DNA of 64,000 bases from Embleya scabrispora. Lineage in GTDB: Bacteria; Actinomycetota; Actinomycetes; Streptomycetales; Streptomycetaceae. The DNA is taken from positions 62,001 to 126,000 of the forward strand of contig NZ_MWQN01000003.1 in NCBI RefSeq assembly GCF_002024165.1, given 5' to 3'. The notes below the pieces were generated by a model that was not told the DNA's origin, did not search any database, and saw nothing but the letters and a program-made list of their open reading frames with translations. Below, one piece after another: positions 26,521 through 35,171 of the stretch; the first letter of the stretch is position 1; every line of letters starts with the position of its first letter. The translations under genes and the position numbers were made by a program.

Positions 26521-26841
26521 GTCGGACCCCCGCCCCTGCGCACCGTCGACGCGATTGATCCCCCTACCCCCGAACCATCCTTTCATCCGCGGCATCTTCC
26601 CGACGCCGACAGGGCAGGCCACACCGGTTTCGGGAACCTCCGGGCCGGCTACCGGGCAGGGCGTGGACACCACGTTGACGGCGCCCGTGGCCGAGCCGGC
26701 GGAGAAGGCGGCCGATCAACATCCCCGAACCCGCGGCGGCGATCCTGTCGCTGACCTCGGCCGCCGACGACGAGGACCGAGTCCCGGAGGGCGGTTGGTC
26801 TCGGGTGCCTTCGGGGCGGCTCAGCCCATGGCCTAGGATCC

Positions 26842-26857
26842 ATTGTCATATGACAAT
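26842..26857. promoter_or_regulatory. Perfect 16-bp palindrome upstream of the rsbR-like gene
   Basis: ATTGTCATATGACAAT is a perfect palindrome 22 bases before the GTG start of the first stressosome gene. It is AT-rich in a GC-rich region, so a protein-binding site is likely. An ATG inside it is in frame with the gene but is disfavoured because the better SD site serves the GTG at 26880. The wider 26521-26879 region between divergent genes holds no other gene. Confidence 0.6.
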
Positions 26858-26879
26858 CGATCGGCGAGGAGAGCGCGTC

Positions 26880-27764
26880 GTGGCTGAACAGGGCGACATC
26901 GGGGTTCGCCTCAGGGTTTTGGCCCTGTTGAAGTCGAACGAGGCCGCGCTGACGGAGCGCTGGTCGGCGAAGGTGGCCGCGAGCCTGCGCGGACGTGTGT
27001 CCGGGGCCGAGGCCACGAGCGAGTTGCGCGACCTGTACTCGGCGCTTCTCTCCGGACTCGAGGCCGGGACCCGGGACGACGAGTTGGAGGGTTCCGGCAG
27101 CGAGTCGTTCGGCGAGCTGCGGGCCCTGCTGTCGGAATTGTCCCGCAATCGGGCCCGGCAGGGCTTCACGCCGTCCGAGACCGCCATCGGCGTTTTCGGA
27201 CTGAAGGAAGTCGTCTTCGACCTCGTCGCGAGCGAGCAGGCGTCGCTGGCGAACTACCAGACCGCGGAACGGCTCGCGCGGCTGCTGGACGCGTTCGGTC
27301 TGTACACGTTCGAGACGTACTCCAGGGCACGCGAGGAGGTCATCTCCGACCAGACCGAACAATTGCTGGAGTTGTCCACCCCGGTGGTGAAGCTGTGGGA
27401 CGGAGTCGTGGCGGTGCCGTTGGTGGGCACCCTCGATTCGGCGCGTACCCAGGTGGTGATGGAGAAGCTGCTCCAAGCACTGGTGGACACGGGCTCGGAA
27501 CAGGCGATCATCGACATCACCGGTGTCCCGGCCGTCGACACCCAGGTCGCCCAGCACCTGTTGAAGACCGTCGTGGCCGCGCGCCTGATGGGCGCCGAGT
27601 GCACCATCTCGGGGATCAGCCCGCAGATCGCGCAGACCATCGTCGCACTGGGCATCGAGTTCGGGGACATCGCCACGAAGGCCTCGCTCGCCGACGCGCT
27701 GTCCCACGCCCTGCGCCGCAGCGGGGTGGAGGCGCCTCGCTCCTCGCCCTCCCGGAGGCCGTGA
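26880..27764 (+). CDS. RsbR-like stressosome protein
   Basis: A 294-residue protein with an N-terminal helical sensor domain of the RsbRD type (about 1-150) and a C-terminal STAS domain (about 165-280). The phosphorylatable site is in DITGVPAVDTQVAQHL, with Thr221 matching the conserved RsbR threonine. Start GTG 26880 has GAGGAG 8 bases upstream, and an earlier ATG at 26850 lies within a palindrome. Known role of the family: scaffold of the stressosome, sequestering RsbT until stress. It is followed by rsbS-, rsbT- and phosphatase-like genes in coupled order. Confidence 0.9.
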   Translation: MAEQGDIGVRLRVLALLKSNEAALTERWSAKVAASLRGRVSGAEATSELRDLYSALLSGLEAGTRDDELEGSGSESFGELRALLSELSRNRARQGFTPSETAIGVFGLKEVVFDLVASEQASLANYQTAERLARLLDAFGLYTFETYSRAREEVISDQTEQLLELSTPVVKLWDGVVAVPLVGTLDSARTQVVMEKLLQALVDTGSEQAIIDITGVPAVDTQVAQHLLKTVVAARLMGAECTISGISPQIAQTIVALGIEFGDIATKASLADALSHALRRSGVEAPRSSPSRRP

Positions 27765-28159
27765 TGGAACGTGTACCGATTCTGAAGATCGGTGACGTCC
27801 TGCTGGTGTCGATCCAGGTCGACCTCCAGGACGAGAGCGTGCTCGCGTTGCAGGAGGACCTGTCCGAACGCATCGTGCGCACGGGTGCGCACGGCGTCGC
27901 CATCGACATCTCCGCCGTCGAGATCGTCGACTCCTTCATCGGCCGTATGTTCGCCACGATCGCGGCCGTCTCGCGCATGCTCGACGCGGAGACCGTGGTG
28001 GTGGGCATGCGGCCGGCGGTGGCGATCACGCTGGTGGAACTGGGGCTGTCGATGGGTGGGGTGCACACGGCGCTCGACCTGGAGAAGGGACTGGCGTTGT
28101 TGGCACGGCGGCGGGCGAACCTGTTCGGTGACGCCTCGATCGACGTGTCCGGCGGATGA
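27764..28159 (+). CDS. RsbS-like STAS-domain antagonist
   Basis: A 131-residue single STAS-domain protein starting at ATG 27764, which shares its A with the previous stop codon. The segment DISAVEIVDSFIGRMF carries Ser57, equivalent to the serine phosphorylated by RsbT in characterised RsbS proteins. It should form the stressosome core together with the RsbR-like protein. The C-terminus overlaps the next gene by 4 bases. Confidence 0.9.
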   Translation: MERVPILKIGDVLLVSIQVDLQDESVLALQEDLSERIVRTGAHGVAIDISAVEIVDSFIGRMFATIAAVSRMLDAETVVVGMRPAVAITLVELGLSMGGVHTALDLEKGLALLARRRANLFGDASIDVSGG

Positions 28160-28590
28160 CCACGCCGAGCGCCGGCCCCACGGACGAGGACACCGAGGCC
28201 CAGATCCAGCCGATCAGCGGCAACGACGACGTGGTGCGCACCCGTCAGGCGGTACGAGAGTCGGCGCAGCGCATCGGCCTGTCCCTGGTCGATCAGACCA
28301 AACTGGTCACGGCGGCCAGCGAGCTCGCCCGCAACACACTCATCCACGGCGGCGGGGGCACGGCCTACCTGTGGGTCGTGGAAAAGGGTCGGCGGCGCGG
28401 GGTGCGGGTGCGGTTCGTCGACGAGGGTCCGGGTATCCCGGACCTCGACCAAGCCCTGACGGACGGCTGGACCAGCGGCGACGGCATGGGTCTGGGACTG
28501 AGTGGGGCACGTCGACTCGTCGACGACTTCGCCATCGACACCGAGGTCGGGGGCGGCACTCGCGTGGAGATCGTGAAGTGGTCGCGATGA
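28156..28590 (+). CDS. RsbT-like serine/threonine kinase (switch protein)
   Basis: A 144-residue GHKL ATPase. N-box ASELARNTLIHGGGG, G1 box DEGPGIPDLD and G2 box GDGMGLGLSGARRL are intact, so it should bind ATP. Family role: phosphorylates RsbR and RsbS, is then released from the stressosome, and activates a PP2C phosphatase. Its start overlaps rsbS-like (ATGA) and its end overlaps the next gene (ATGA). Confidence 0.9.
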   Translation: MTTPSAGPTDEDTEAQIQPISGNDDVVRTRQAVRESAQRIGLSLVDQTKLVTAASELARNTLIHGGGGTAYLWVVEKGRRRGVRVRFVDEGPGIPDLDQALTDGWTSGDGMGLGLSGARRLVDDFAIDTEVGGGTRVEIVKWSR

Positions 28591-29657
28591 CCACCGGTAC
28601 GAACGGGCCCGCGGACCGCGAGGCAAGCGTGTCGCCGAGGCCCGCACGAGCGGCGGACGTGTCCTGGTTTCGCCACGGCGATCCGAGCATGCCGGCCGCG
28701 GTGCGGCGAGCCGCGACCGCGCTCGCGCATCGTCTGGGCTTCGACGCGGTGCGCTCCGAGGAAATCGGGATCGTGGTTTTGGAGGCCGCCACGAACCTGC
28801 ACCGTCATGCGGACGACGGCGCCGTCCTGCTGCGGTCGGTCTATTCGGGCGCGCGCGTGGCGATCGAGGTGGTGGCCGTCGACAGCGGCCCCGGCATCTC
28901 CGACGTCGCGTGGGCGAGCACGGACGGCAACTCGAGCCGCGGCACCCTGGGTATCGGCCTGGGCGGCATCCTGCGCCTGGCGGACGACGCCGACCTGTTC
29001 TCGCTCCCCGGTCGTGGAGTCACGTTGGCCCTGCGGTTTCGAAGCCGGGGGGCGGGTGACGCGGCATGGGACGAGGTGGCCGGACTGACGCGGCCGATCA
29101 CCGGCGAGACGGTGTGCGGCGACGCGTACGCCGTGCGTGTCGACGAGGGGACGACCACCGTCATGTTGTGCGACGGTCTGGGGCACGGCCCGATGGCCGC
29201 GCGTGCCTCCGACGTCGCGGTGCGGGCTTTCGAGGCCGCTCCCCCGGGACGGCCCGACACGTACGCCGACCACCTGCATCGGGCGATGAGCGGCACCCGA
29301 GGCGGCGCGCTCTCCATCGCGCAACTGGACCCGGCCGCCGGCGTCGTACGCTTCTGCGGCATCGGTAACGTCTCCGGCACGATCCTGAGCCACGGGCCCC
29401 GCCGGGGCATGGCCTCCCTGCCCGGCATCGCCGGCCAACACGCGCGCACTCGGCGCGTGTTCGAGTACGACCTGCCTGCCGGAGCGATGGTCGTGCTGCA
29501 CTCCGACGGCCTGACCGAACGCGGACGCGCCGCCGACGCTCCCGGTCTGACGTCGCATACCCCGCTCGTGGTCGCGGCGACGCTGCTGCGCGACGCAGGC
29601 ACTCGGTCCGACGACGCGTGTGTCGTGGCGGTCAGGGCGCCCCGAAGGGCCGGTTGA
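28587..29657 (+). CDS. Two-domain protein: anti-sigma-type ATPase plus SpoIIE-type phosphatase
   Basis: A 356-residue protein. The N-terminal half (about 35-150) is a GHKL ATPase of the RsbT/RsbW type (EEIGIVVLEAATNLHRHA, DSGPGISD, GIGLGGILRLAD). The C-terminal half (about 165-350) is a SpoIIE/RsbX-like PP2C phosphatase with metal-binding segments GDAYAVRVDEGT, MLCDGLGHGPMAARAS and SDDACVVAV. It may carry out both phosphorylation and dephosphorylation of stressosome STAS proteins, as RsbX does for the phosphatase half. It is coupled to rsbT-like by a 4-base overlap. Confidence 0.88.
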   Translation: MTTGTNGPADREASVSPRPARAADVSWFRHGDPSMPAAVRRAATALAHRLGFDAVRSEEIGIVVLEAATNLHRHADDGAVLLRSVYSGARVAIEVVAVDSGPGISDVAWASTDGNSSRGTLGIGLGGILRLADDADLFSLPGRGVTLALRFRSRGAGDAAWDEVAGLTRPITGETVCGDAYAVRVDEGTTTVMLCDGLGHGPMAARASDVAVRAFEAAPPGRPDTYADHLHRAMSGTRGGALSIAQLDPAAGVVRFCGIGNVSGTILSHGPRRGMASLPGIAGQHARTRRVFEYDLPAGAMVVLHSDGLTERGRAADAPGLTSHTPLVVAATLLRDAGTRSDDACVVAVRAPRRAG

Positions 29658-29659
29658 TC

Positions 29660-31435
29660 GTGGACGACCAACATTCGCCGTGGCAGGCCACGATCACACC
29701 CCTGACCAGGTGTCCCCTGCACGACGCCAATGACGTCTTCGTCGTGCGGCAACTCGCCCGCAACGTCGCCGAGGCCGTCGGTCTCGGCCGCCAGGACCGC
29801 GTGCGGGTGGCCACCGCCCTGAGCGAGATCGGCCGCGAACTCATCGACGCCGTCGGCCCGGCCGTCGTCGAGTTCGGCGTCGAACTCGACGGTGTCGAAC
29901 CCTCTCTCGTGGTGGAGATCGCCTGGAAGACACCCGGCCCGAACGGCGTCGGCATCACGCCGCCCTCGGTCGGCGCCGCGGAACGCCTGCTGGAGGACGT
30001 CCAGCGGCTCGAGAGCCGCATCGTGGTGCGTAAACGCCTGGTGGGTTTCCGGCCCGGCGACGTGGAACCGGCCAGGGCGGCTGTTGCCGCCTCGAGTCCG
30101 CGCAGCGCGCTGGAAGAACTCCGCTCCCAGAACCAGGAATTGCTCAACGCGCTCGACGACCTCCAGGCCCGCCGAGACGACCTGCTGCGCCTCAATGACG
30201 AACTCCAGGAAACCAATCAGGGTGTCCTGGCGTTGTACGCGGAACTGTCCCAGGAACTCGCGGACACCAACACCGGCGTGGTCGCGCTCTACGCCGAACT
30301 GGAGGAGAAGACCCGGCAGTTGCACGTGATCGCCGAGACCCGCACCCGGTTCTGGGCCAATGTCAGCCACGAACTGCGCACGCCGGTCAACTCGGTCATC
30401 GGCCTCGCCCGGCTGCTCCTGGATCCCGCCGCCGACCCGCTCACCGAGGAGCAGCGCCGCCAGACGACGCTGATCGAGTCGTCCGGCGCCACGCTGTCGA
30501 CCCTGGTGAACGAACTCCTCGACATCGCCAAGGCCGAGTCGGGACGCATGGAGGCGCACCTGGCCCCGGTCGACCTCGTCGAACTGCTCACCCACATACA
30601 CGGCGTGATGCACCCGGTCGTGGCCCCGGACGTCACGTTCCGCCTGGAGGTCGGCGATCATCCGCCCACGTTGGTCACCGACGAGGTCGTCCTCACCCGG
30701 GTCCTGCGCAATCTGTTGTCCAACGCATTGAAGTTCACCGAACACGGCGAGGTCGTGCTCACCGCGGGCCACGACCCGGTCGCCGAGCGGCTGGTGCTGA
30801 CCGTCCGCGACACCGGCATCGGCATCACGGCCGACCAGCTCGCGCAGGTCTTCGAGGAGTTCTACCAGATTCCCGGACCCTTGCAGGCGCGGTCGGCCGG
30901 CACCGGCCTCGGGCTGCCCTATGCCCGTAGCCTCACCCGCCTGCTGGGAGGCACGCTCACCTTGGAGAGCACCCCGGACGTCGGAACCACCGCCACCGTG
31001 CGGCTCCCCCTGCCCACCGCGGCCGCCGCGCCTTCGGGGGAGCATGCGCCGCGGGTCGACCACGCACTCGTGATCGACGACGATCCCGCATTCCGGGAGA
31101 TGTTTCGCGCGCTGGCTCGGCCGCTCGTCACCCGACTGGTCGAGGCGAGCGACGGAACCCTCGGCCTCGCCCTTGCCGCCGAGGACCCGCCCGACGTGAT
31201 CTTCCTCGACCTGCACATGCCCGATCCCGACGGATTCGAGGTCATGCGGCGCCTCGCGGCGCACCCCACACTCTCGCGCGTACCGGTCGTCGTGGTGACC
31301 TCGCTCGATCGATCGATACTGCTCGAACGAGTCGCGGCGGTGTACAGCCTGCCCAAGGCCGGCCTGACCACCGACGACATCGCCCACGCCCTCGACGTGT
31401 CGCGAACCGACCACGCCGACGGAGGCGCCACGTGA
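29660..31435 (+). CDS. Hybrid sensor histidine kinase with C-terminal receiver
   Basis: A 591-residue cytosolic kinase. Residues about 10-130 are an anti-sigma-like ATPase-type sensor region. About 150-228 is a coiled coil containing a near repeat (GVLALYAELSQEL / GVVALYAELEEK). HisKA follows, with the phosphorylated His237 in WANVSHELRTPVNS. The catalytic ATPase domain has LLSNALKFTEHGE, RDTGIGI and GTGLGLPYA. The receiver begins about 470, with its aspartate in FLDLHMPDPDG. No membrane segment. GTG 29660 lies two bases after the previous stop. It probably feeds a signal into the next gene's receiver or the stressosome circuit. Confidence 0.88.
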   Translation: MDDQHSPWQATITPLTRCPLHDANDVFVVRQLARNVAEAVGLGRQDRVRVATALSEIGRELIDAVGPAVVEFGVELDGVEPSLVVEIAWKTPGPNGVGITPPSVGAAERLLEDVQRLESRIVVRKRLVGFRPGDVEPARAAVAASSPRSALEELRSQNQELLNALDDLQARRDDLLRLNDELQETNQGVLALYAELSQELADTNTGVVALYAELEEKTRQLHVIAETRTRFWANVSHELRTPVNSVIGLARLLLDPAADPLTEEQRRQTTLIESSGATLSTLVNELLDIAKAESGRMEAHLAPVDLVELLTHIHGVMHPVVAPDVTFRLEVGDHPPTLVTDEVVLTRVLRNLLSNALKFTEHGEVVLTAGHDPVAERLVLTVRDTGIGITADQLAQVFEEFYQIPGPLQARSAGTGLGLPYARSLTRLLGGTLTLESTPDVGTTATVRLPLPTAAAAPSGEHAPRVDHALVIDDDPAFREMFRALARPLVTRLVEASDGTLGLALAAEDPPDVIFLDLHMPDPDGFEVMRRLAAHPTLSRVPVVVVTSLDRSILLERVAAVYSLPKAGLTTDDIAHALDVSRTDHADGGAT

Positions 31436-33081
31436 TGCGACCGCTCGCGACCGCCGCGGATCACGGTGCCGTGCCCGAGGCCGCCGCCACCGTCCTGGTC
31501 GTCGACGACACCGAGACCAAGCGCTACATCCTTGCCAGTTGGCTCCGGCGGGCCGGGCACCGCGTCGTCGAGGCCGCGACCGGCGCCGAGGCATTGGACC
31601 TGGCCTTCGCCGCCGCCGACGAGGGCCACGCGGTGGACGCGGCCATCGTCGACGTGCGACTGCCGGACGCCAGCGGCTTCGAGGTGTGCGAACGCCTGAA
31701 GTCCGACGCCCGTACCGCCTCCGTGCCGGTGATGCACGTCTCCGCCTCCGCCATCACGGTCGGCGAGCGCGCCCAGGGCCTGTACCGGGGCGCGGACGCC
31801 TACCTCGTCGACCCCATCGATCCCGACGTACTGCTCGCCACCCTCGCGGCCGCGCTGCGCTACTCGCGGGCGCGCCGTCGCGCCGAACACACCGCGGCGG
31901 TGTTGTCCGAACTCGCCCGCGCGACCATGCTCGTGAACGCCGCCTCCACCCTCGAGGAACTCGGCGACGCCATCGTGACGGGGGCCTCCCTGATCAGTCG
32001 AGGGCCGGCCGCCTCCTATGTCCAGGGCGAGGGCGGCATCGCCCGCCGCACCGTGATCAGCGATTTCGGCGTCGAACCCCGACAGGGAAACGTTCCGCCG
32101 ACGCTGTTCGACACCCTCTCGCGTCTCACGAATCTCCACGAGAGCACGGGCTCGACATCCGTCGTGATCAGTGCCGAGAACTGGCTGCGTACGCTCCCGG
32201 ACAGCCTCGCCCAAGGAAACGTGCGTCTGGCGATCTGTCGGACCAAGGCCAGCCGCCCGCCCACCGCCCTCGCCGTTCCCGCGACCGCCGCGCGTGATCC
32301 CGAGGAGGAGCGGGCGCTGCGCGAACTCGCGCGCACCGGGGCCCTCGCCGTCGAGGCGTTTCGCTCCCACGCCCAGGAGCACGCGCTCGCCCTGTCGTTG
32401 CAACGCACCTTCCTGCCGTCGCGGTTGCCGATGTCCGACCCGGTGGACATCGTGGTGCGCTACCGTCCCGCGTCCGACGAGACCGAGATCGGCGGCGACT
32501 TCTACGAGGCCGTCCCGATCGGCGACCGCCTGCTCATCGCCATCGGCGACGTCGCCGGACACTCCCTGCACGCGGCGACCATCATGGGCGAACTACGCCA
32601 CGGACTACGGGCGTACGCGAGCGAGGGGCACGAACCGCACACGATCCTCGAACACCTCAACACCATGTTGATGCGCTATCACCCGTACGAGACCGCGACG
32701 GTGTGCGTGCTGATGCTCGACCCCCGCACCGGGACGATCGACATCGCCAACGCCGGCCACCTGCCCCCGCTGATCGTGACCGCGGACGGCGATACGCACT
32801 ACCTCACGGTCGCCGGCGCACTGCTCGGGCTGGAAGTGCCCAGGCCCGAGACCGTACGCCACGAACTGCCCGCGAACGCGACCATCCTCCTGTACACCGA
32901 CGGCCTCGTCGAGGAACGCACCAGCGACCTGGACGCGGGCATGGCACGCCTGCGCACCGAGACACTCCGCGACAAGTCCTTCCGCACGGACCTGAACGCC
33001 CTCGCCGACCACCTCCTGTCCGCCCTCGAAGGCGACGAACGTGACGACATCGCCCTTCTCCTGCTGCGCAGGACCGCGTAG
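31432..33081 (+). CDS. Response regulator with PP2C (RsbU/SpoIIE-type) phosphatase output
   Basis: A 549-residue protein. The receiver domain (about 20-140) has VLVVDDTETKRYILASWL and the phospho-acceptor aspartate in AIVDVRLPDASG. A GAF-like linker (about 150-320) and a SpoIIE phosphatase domain (about 335-548) follow, with metal segments EIGGDFYEAVPI, AIGDVAGHSLHAA, YTDGLVEERTSDL and DERDDIALLLL. The start is GTG 31432 or ATG 31435; GGAGG at 31421 fits either. It is the last gene of the operon and the natural RsbU equivalent that would release a sigma factor via a STAS antagonist. No sigma factor gene is adjacent. Confidence 0.9.
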   Translation: MMRPLATAADHGAVPEAAATVLVVDDTETKRYILASWLRRAGHRVVEAATGAEALDLAFAAADEGHAVDAAIVDVRLPDASGFEVCERLKSDARTASVPVMHVSASAITVGERAQGLYRGADAYLVDPIDPDVLLATLAAALRYSRARRRAEHTAAVLSELARATMLVNAASTLEELGDAIVTGASLISRGPAASYVQGEGGIARRTVISDFGVEPRQGNVPPTLFDTLSRLTNLHESTGSTSVVISAENWLRTLPDSLAQGNVRLAICRTKASRPPTALAVPATAARDPEEERALRELARTGALAVEAFRSHAQEHALALSLQRTFLPSRLPMSDPVDIVVRYRPASDETEIGGDFYEAVPIGDRLLIAIGDVAGHSLHAATIMGELRHGLRAYASEGHEPHTILEHLNTMLMRYHPYETATVCVLMLDPRTGTIDIANAGHLPPLIVTADGDTHYLTVAGALLGLEVPRPETVRHELPANATILLYTDGLVEERTSDLDAGMARLRTETLRDKSFRTDLNALADHLLSALEGDERDDIALLLLRRTA

Positions 33082-33384
33082 CGCCCACCCGCGCTCGTGG
33101 GCCGCCGGCCGAGCGCGGAGCACGGTGGTGCCGCACCGGACCCCGAGACCGGCAAGCCGCGCCCGGCCCGCCCGATGCCACGGACGTCGCCCGGCGACGT
33201 GGCGCGTGGACGTGTGGGGCATGCGCAGGACGCGAGGCGCTCGGCGTCGGGCGTCGGGGTCGTTCGACACGCCGGCCGCCGGACGACCCGGCGCGGCCGA
33301 CGTGCGGTACGGGAGATCCTCACCCACAGCCGCCCGGGTCACGGACCTGCGTCGGGCACCCTGTCGTGGGTCGGCGTGGGTGGT
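33082..33384. other. Intergenic between convergent units
   Basis: About 300 bases between the stressosome operon and the minus-strand 104-codon gene. No gene or clear hairpin seen. Confidence 0.4.
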
Positions 33385-33699
33385 CTACGGCAGTCGCGTG
33401 CCGATGCGGAGGATGACGTCGCCCGAGCCGTCGGGGGACGGATGTGTCGACCAGACCCGTTCGGAGATCGTGGTGCCTCGGGTGGTGGTGTACTCGGCCA
33501 CCCACAGGGTCGTCCGCTCGTCCGAATCGATCAACACCTGTGCGGTGGTTCGCGAACCGTCGGCGAACACCAGGTCGCCCGGTGCCCTCCCGGCCCGGAG
33601 CGGGCCCGTCGTCCCGGAAGTGTGCAGGCGTACCAACGCGCCGGGATACAGATGTGAGCCGGCGGCCCGCAGGACCGGCCGCTTCGTCGTCTCGCTCAC
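33385..33699 (-). CDS. Hypothetical protein, 104 residues
   Basis: Starts at a GTG preceded by GGAAGG. The protein is soluble, mixed alpha/beta in composition, with several beta-prone segments (TTLWVAEYTTTRGTTISERV, GDVILRIGTRL). I recognise no family. It lies alone on the minus strand, ahead of two membrane-protein genes that are also on the minus strand but separated by about 140 bases. Function unknown. Confidence 0.6.
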   Translation of the reverse strand: MSETTKRPVLRAAGSHLYPGALVRLHTSGTTGPLRAGRAPGDLVFADGSRTTAQVLIDSDERTTLWVAEYTTTRGTTISERVWSTHPSPDGSGDVILRIGTRLP

Positions 33700-33818
33700 C
33701 CGTGCCGTTCCTTCCCGCGGGTTGCACGCACCGCGCGCCGAGGCCGTCGCGTCCCGGCCGTTCCGGAGTGGACGGGCGGGGCGGCCCGATGGTCGCCGAT
33801 GATTCCTCGCCCGTCCGA

Positions 33819-33852
33819 TGTCATCCGGTACCGACTGTCATCCGGTACCGAC
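33819..33852. repeat. 17-bp perfect tandem duplication at a gene end
   Basis: TGTCATCCGGTACCGAC occurs twice back to back at 33819-33835 and 33836-33852. It covers the last codons and stop of the DUF4126-like gene on the minus strand, so the duplication repeats the gene's 3' end. Probably a replication slippage product. Confidence 0.7.
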
Positions 33853-34266
33853 GCAGGCAGCGAACGCCAGGCCGTAGGACAGGGCGTCCTCGCCGATCGC
33901 CGCCGGCAGGGCGGGAATCCCGGTGTCGGCAGCCGCTTGGCGCCATGCCGCGCCGACGATGGCCCCACCCACCGAGGCGCCGGCTCCGACCAGGGCCGCA
34001 GTGATCACTCCGTTGTGTGTCCGGCGTGCCAACAAGACGGCGGCCGTCGATCCCAGCAGGACACGCGGTACCAGGCCGGGAACGCTCAACCGCGAGGGGA
34101 CCTCGGGGCGTTTGTCCGCGACGAGTTCACCGATCGCGGCCGAGCCGACGGCGATCCGCGACACCATGCTCGCACCGCGCGTGGTCAGACGAACGGCCGC
34201 GATCCCGGCCTGGCTTCGACCGCCACTGGCCGCTCCCACCAAAAAGGCCCGCACGAGGGCGCTCAT
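33838..34266 (-). CDS. DUF4126-like membrane protein
   Basis: A 142-residue hydrophobic protein with about three to four membrane segments. Alternating glycine/alanine-rich helices (VRAFLVGAASGGRSQAGIAA, GVITAALVGAGASVGGAIVG) and the GLFSGTRAG-like N-terminus resemble DUF4126 proteins. Function unknown. It overlaps the upstream gene by 4 bases, so the two membrane proteins are co-translated. Confidence 0.7.
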   Translation of the reverse strand: MSALVRAFLVGAASGGRSQAGIAAVRLTTRGASMVSRIAVGSAAIGELVADKRPEVPSRLSVPGLVPRVLLGSTAAVLLARRTHNGVITAALVGAGASVGGAIVGAAWRQAAADTGIPALPAAIGEDALSYGLAFAACVGTG

Positions 34267-34733
34267 TCGGAGTCCATGGTGACCAGCGTCGCATACGTCG
34301 TGAAGCCGTACGCCAGGTGCGGCACGATGTCGGCGACCCAGTCGGTCCTCGACCAGGTACGCGGATCCGATACCCGGAGCCCGGCCATCGGGGCGTTGGC
34401 GACAAGCATCGCGACGGCGCCCACGAGCAGCGAACCCGCCCAGATCGGCGGTCGCAGGCCGGCGTCGCGCAGCAGACCGACCGCGGCGCCGACACCAACG
34501 CCGGTCAGGATGCCGGACAGTGCGCCGAGCCCGGTCAATCGGTTCGCACGCGTGTCGGAGTCACCTTCGACGGGGTGCCCGACGCGGCGCGCGATGACGG
34601 CAACGGTGCGTTGTGGCGTTTCACTTGCCGGGCGGGCTCGACCGGCCATGTCGGCGTAGGTCACCGCGTCGAGGGCGGTCGTGCCGGCCGCGCCCGCGGC
34701 GGCACCCCGCAGGATCCGTGTGAACATGCCCAC
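34263..34733 (-). CDS. Hypothetical membrane protein coupled to the DUF4126-like gene
   Basis: A 156-residue protein with an N-terminal glycine/alanine-rich helix (ILRGAAAGAAGTTALDAVTY), a polar middle, and three further hydrophobic segments. The GTG at 34733 has GAGGG 6 bases upstream; ATG 34727 is an alternative. I recognise no family, though similar small multi-pass proteins are common beside DUF4126 genes in actinomycetes. Confidence 0.65.
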   Translation of the reverse strand: MGMFTRILRGAAAGAAGTTALDAVTYADMAGRARPASETPQRTVAVIARRVGHPVEGDSDTRANRLTGLGALSGILTGVGVGAAVGLLRDAGLRPPIWAGSLLVGAVAMLVANAPMAGLRVSDPRTWSRTDWVADIVPHLAYGFTTYATLVTMDSE

Positions 34734-35171
34734 CGGTTGCCCTCACCCCACATCGGCAAACCGTTCGTCCCGCCCCGGGCGGCGCGTTCGGGGCCGTCGT
34801 CGACGGTACTGATCGGCCATCACGTCTCAACGCGAGCGCGGCACGATCCCGGAAGGCCGATGCCGGGGCGTCTCGGTCGGCCATCCGCCCTCGCGAACCC
34901 GACGACAGCGTATGGGCCGTACGGCACCCAAAACCACCGTCCGGGGCCGGCTGCGCGGCCTGGGAACGCATACTCGTCGACCCGGGCACACCGATTCGAC
35001 GAAGTGTTCGGTATGTGTTCGGTATGCCCGCCGCATGGAGCGCGTGCTGCCACGCGCCTATGTGCGCCCCAAAGACAAGCGGGCCCTCCCGACCGACCCG
35101 CCCGGAGCCATGCGGGGCTGGGCCGTCAGCCACCCGAGGGCTCTATACGCGTGAAGTGTACAGTTCATTAC
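34734..35171. promoter_or_regulatory. Intergenic with a short tandem repeat and the toxin-antitoxin promoter region
   Basis: No gene supported. GTGTTCGGTAT occurs twice in tandem at 35004-35025. Just before the antitoxin start, TATACG (35144-35149) could be a -10 element. The TGTA...TACA pair at 35157-35172 resembles a small operator, as expected for an autoregulated toxin-antitoxin operon. Confidence 0.4.

Noticed and set aside
23006-26836. Plus-strand open frame of 1276 codons
   Set aside because: Runs across the TetR, amidohydrolase and RsbW-like genes in wrong frames; Arg/Pro-rich, no motif.
28841-31594. Minus-strand open frame of 917 codons
   Set aside because: Antisense to the coupled stressosome genes, with no recognisable domain.
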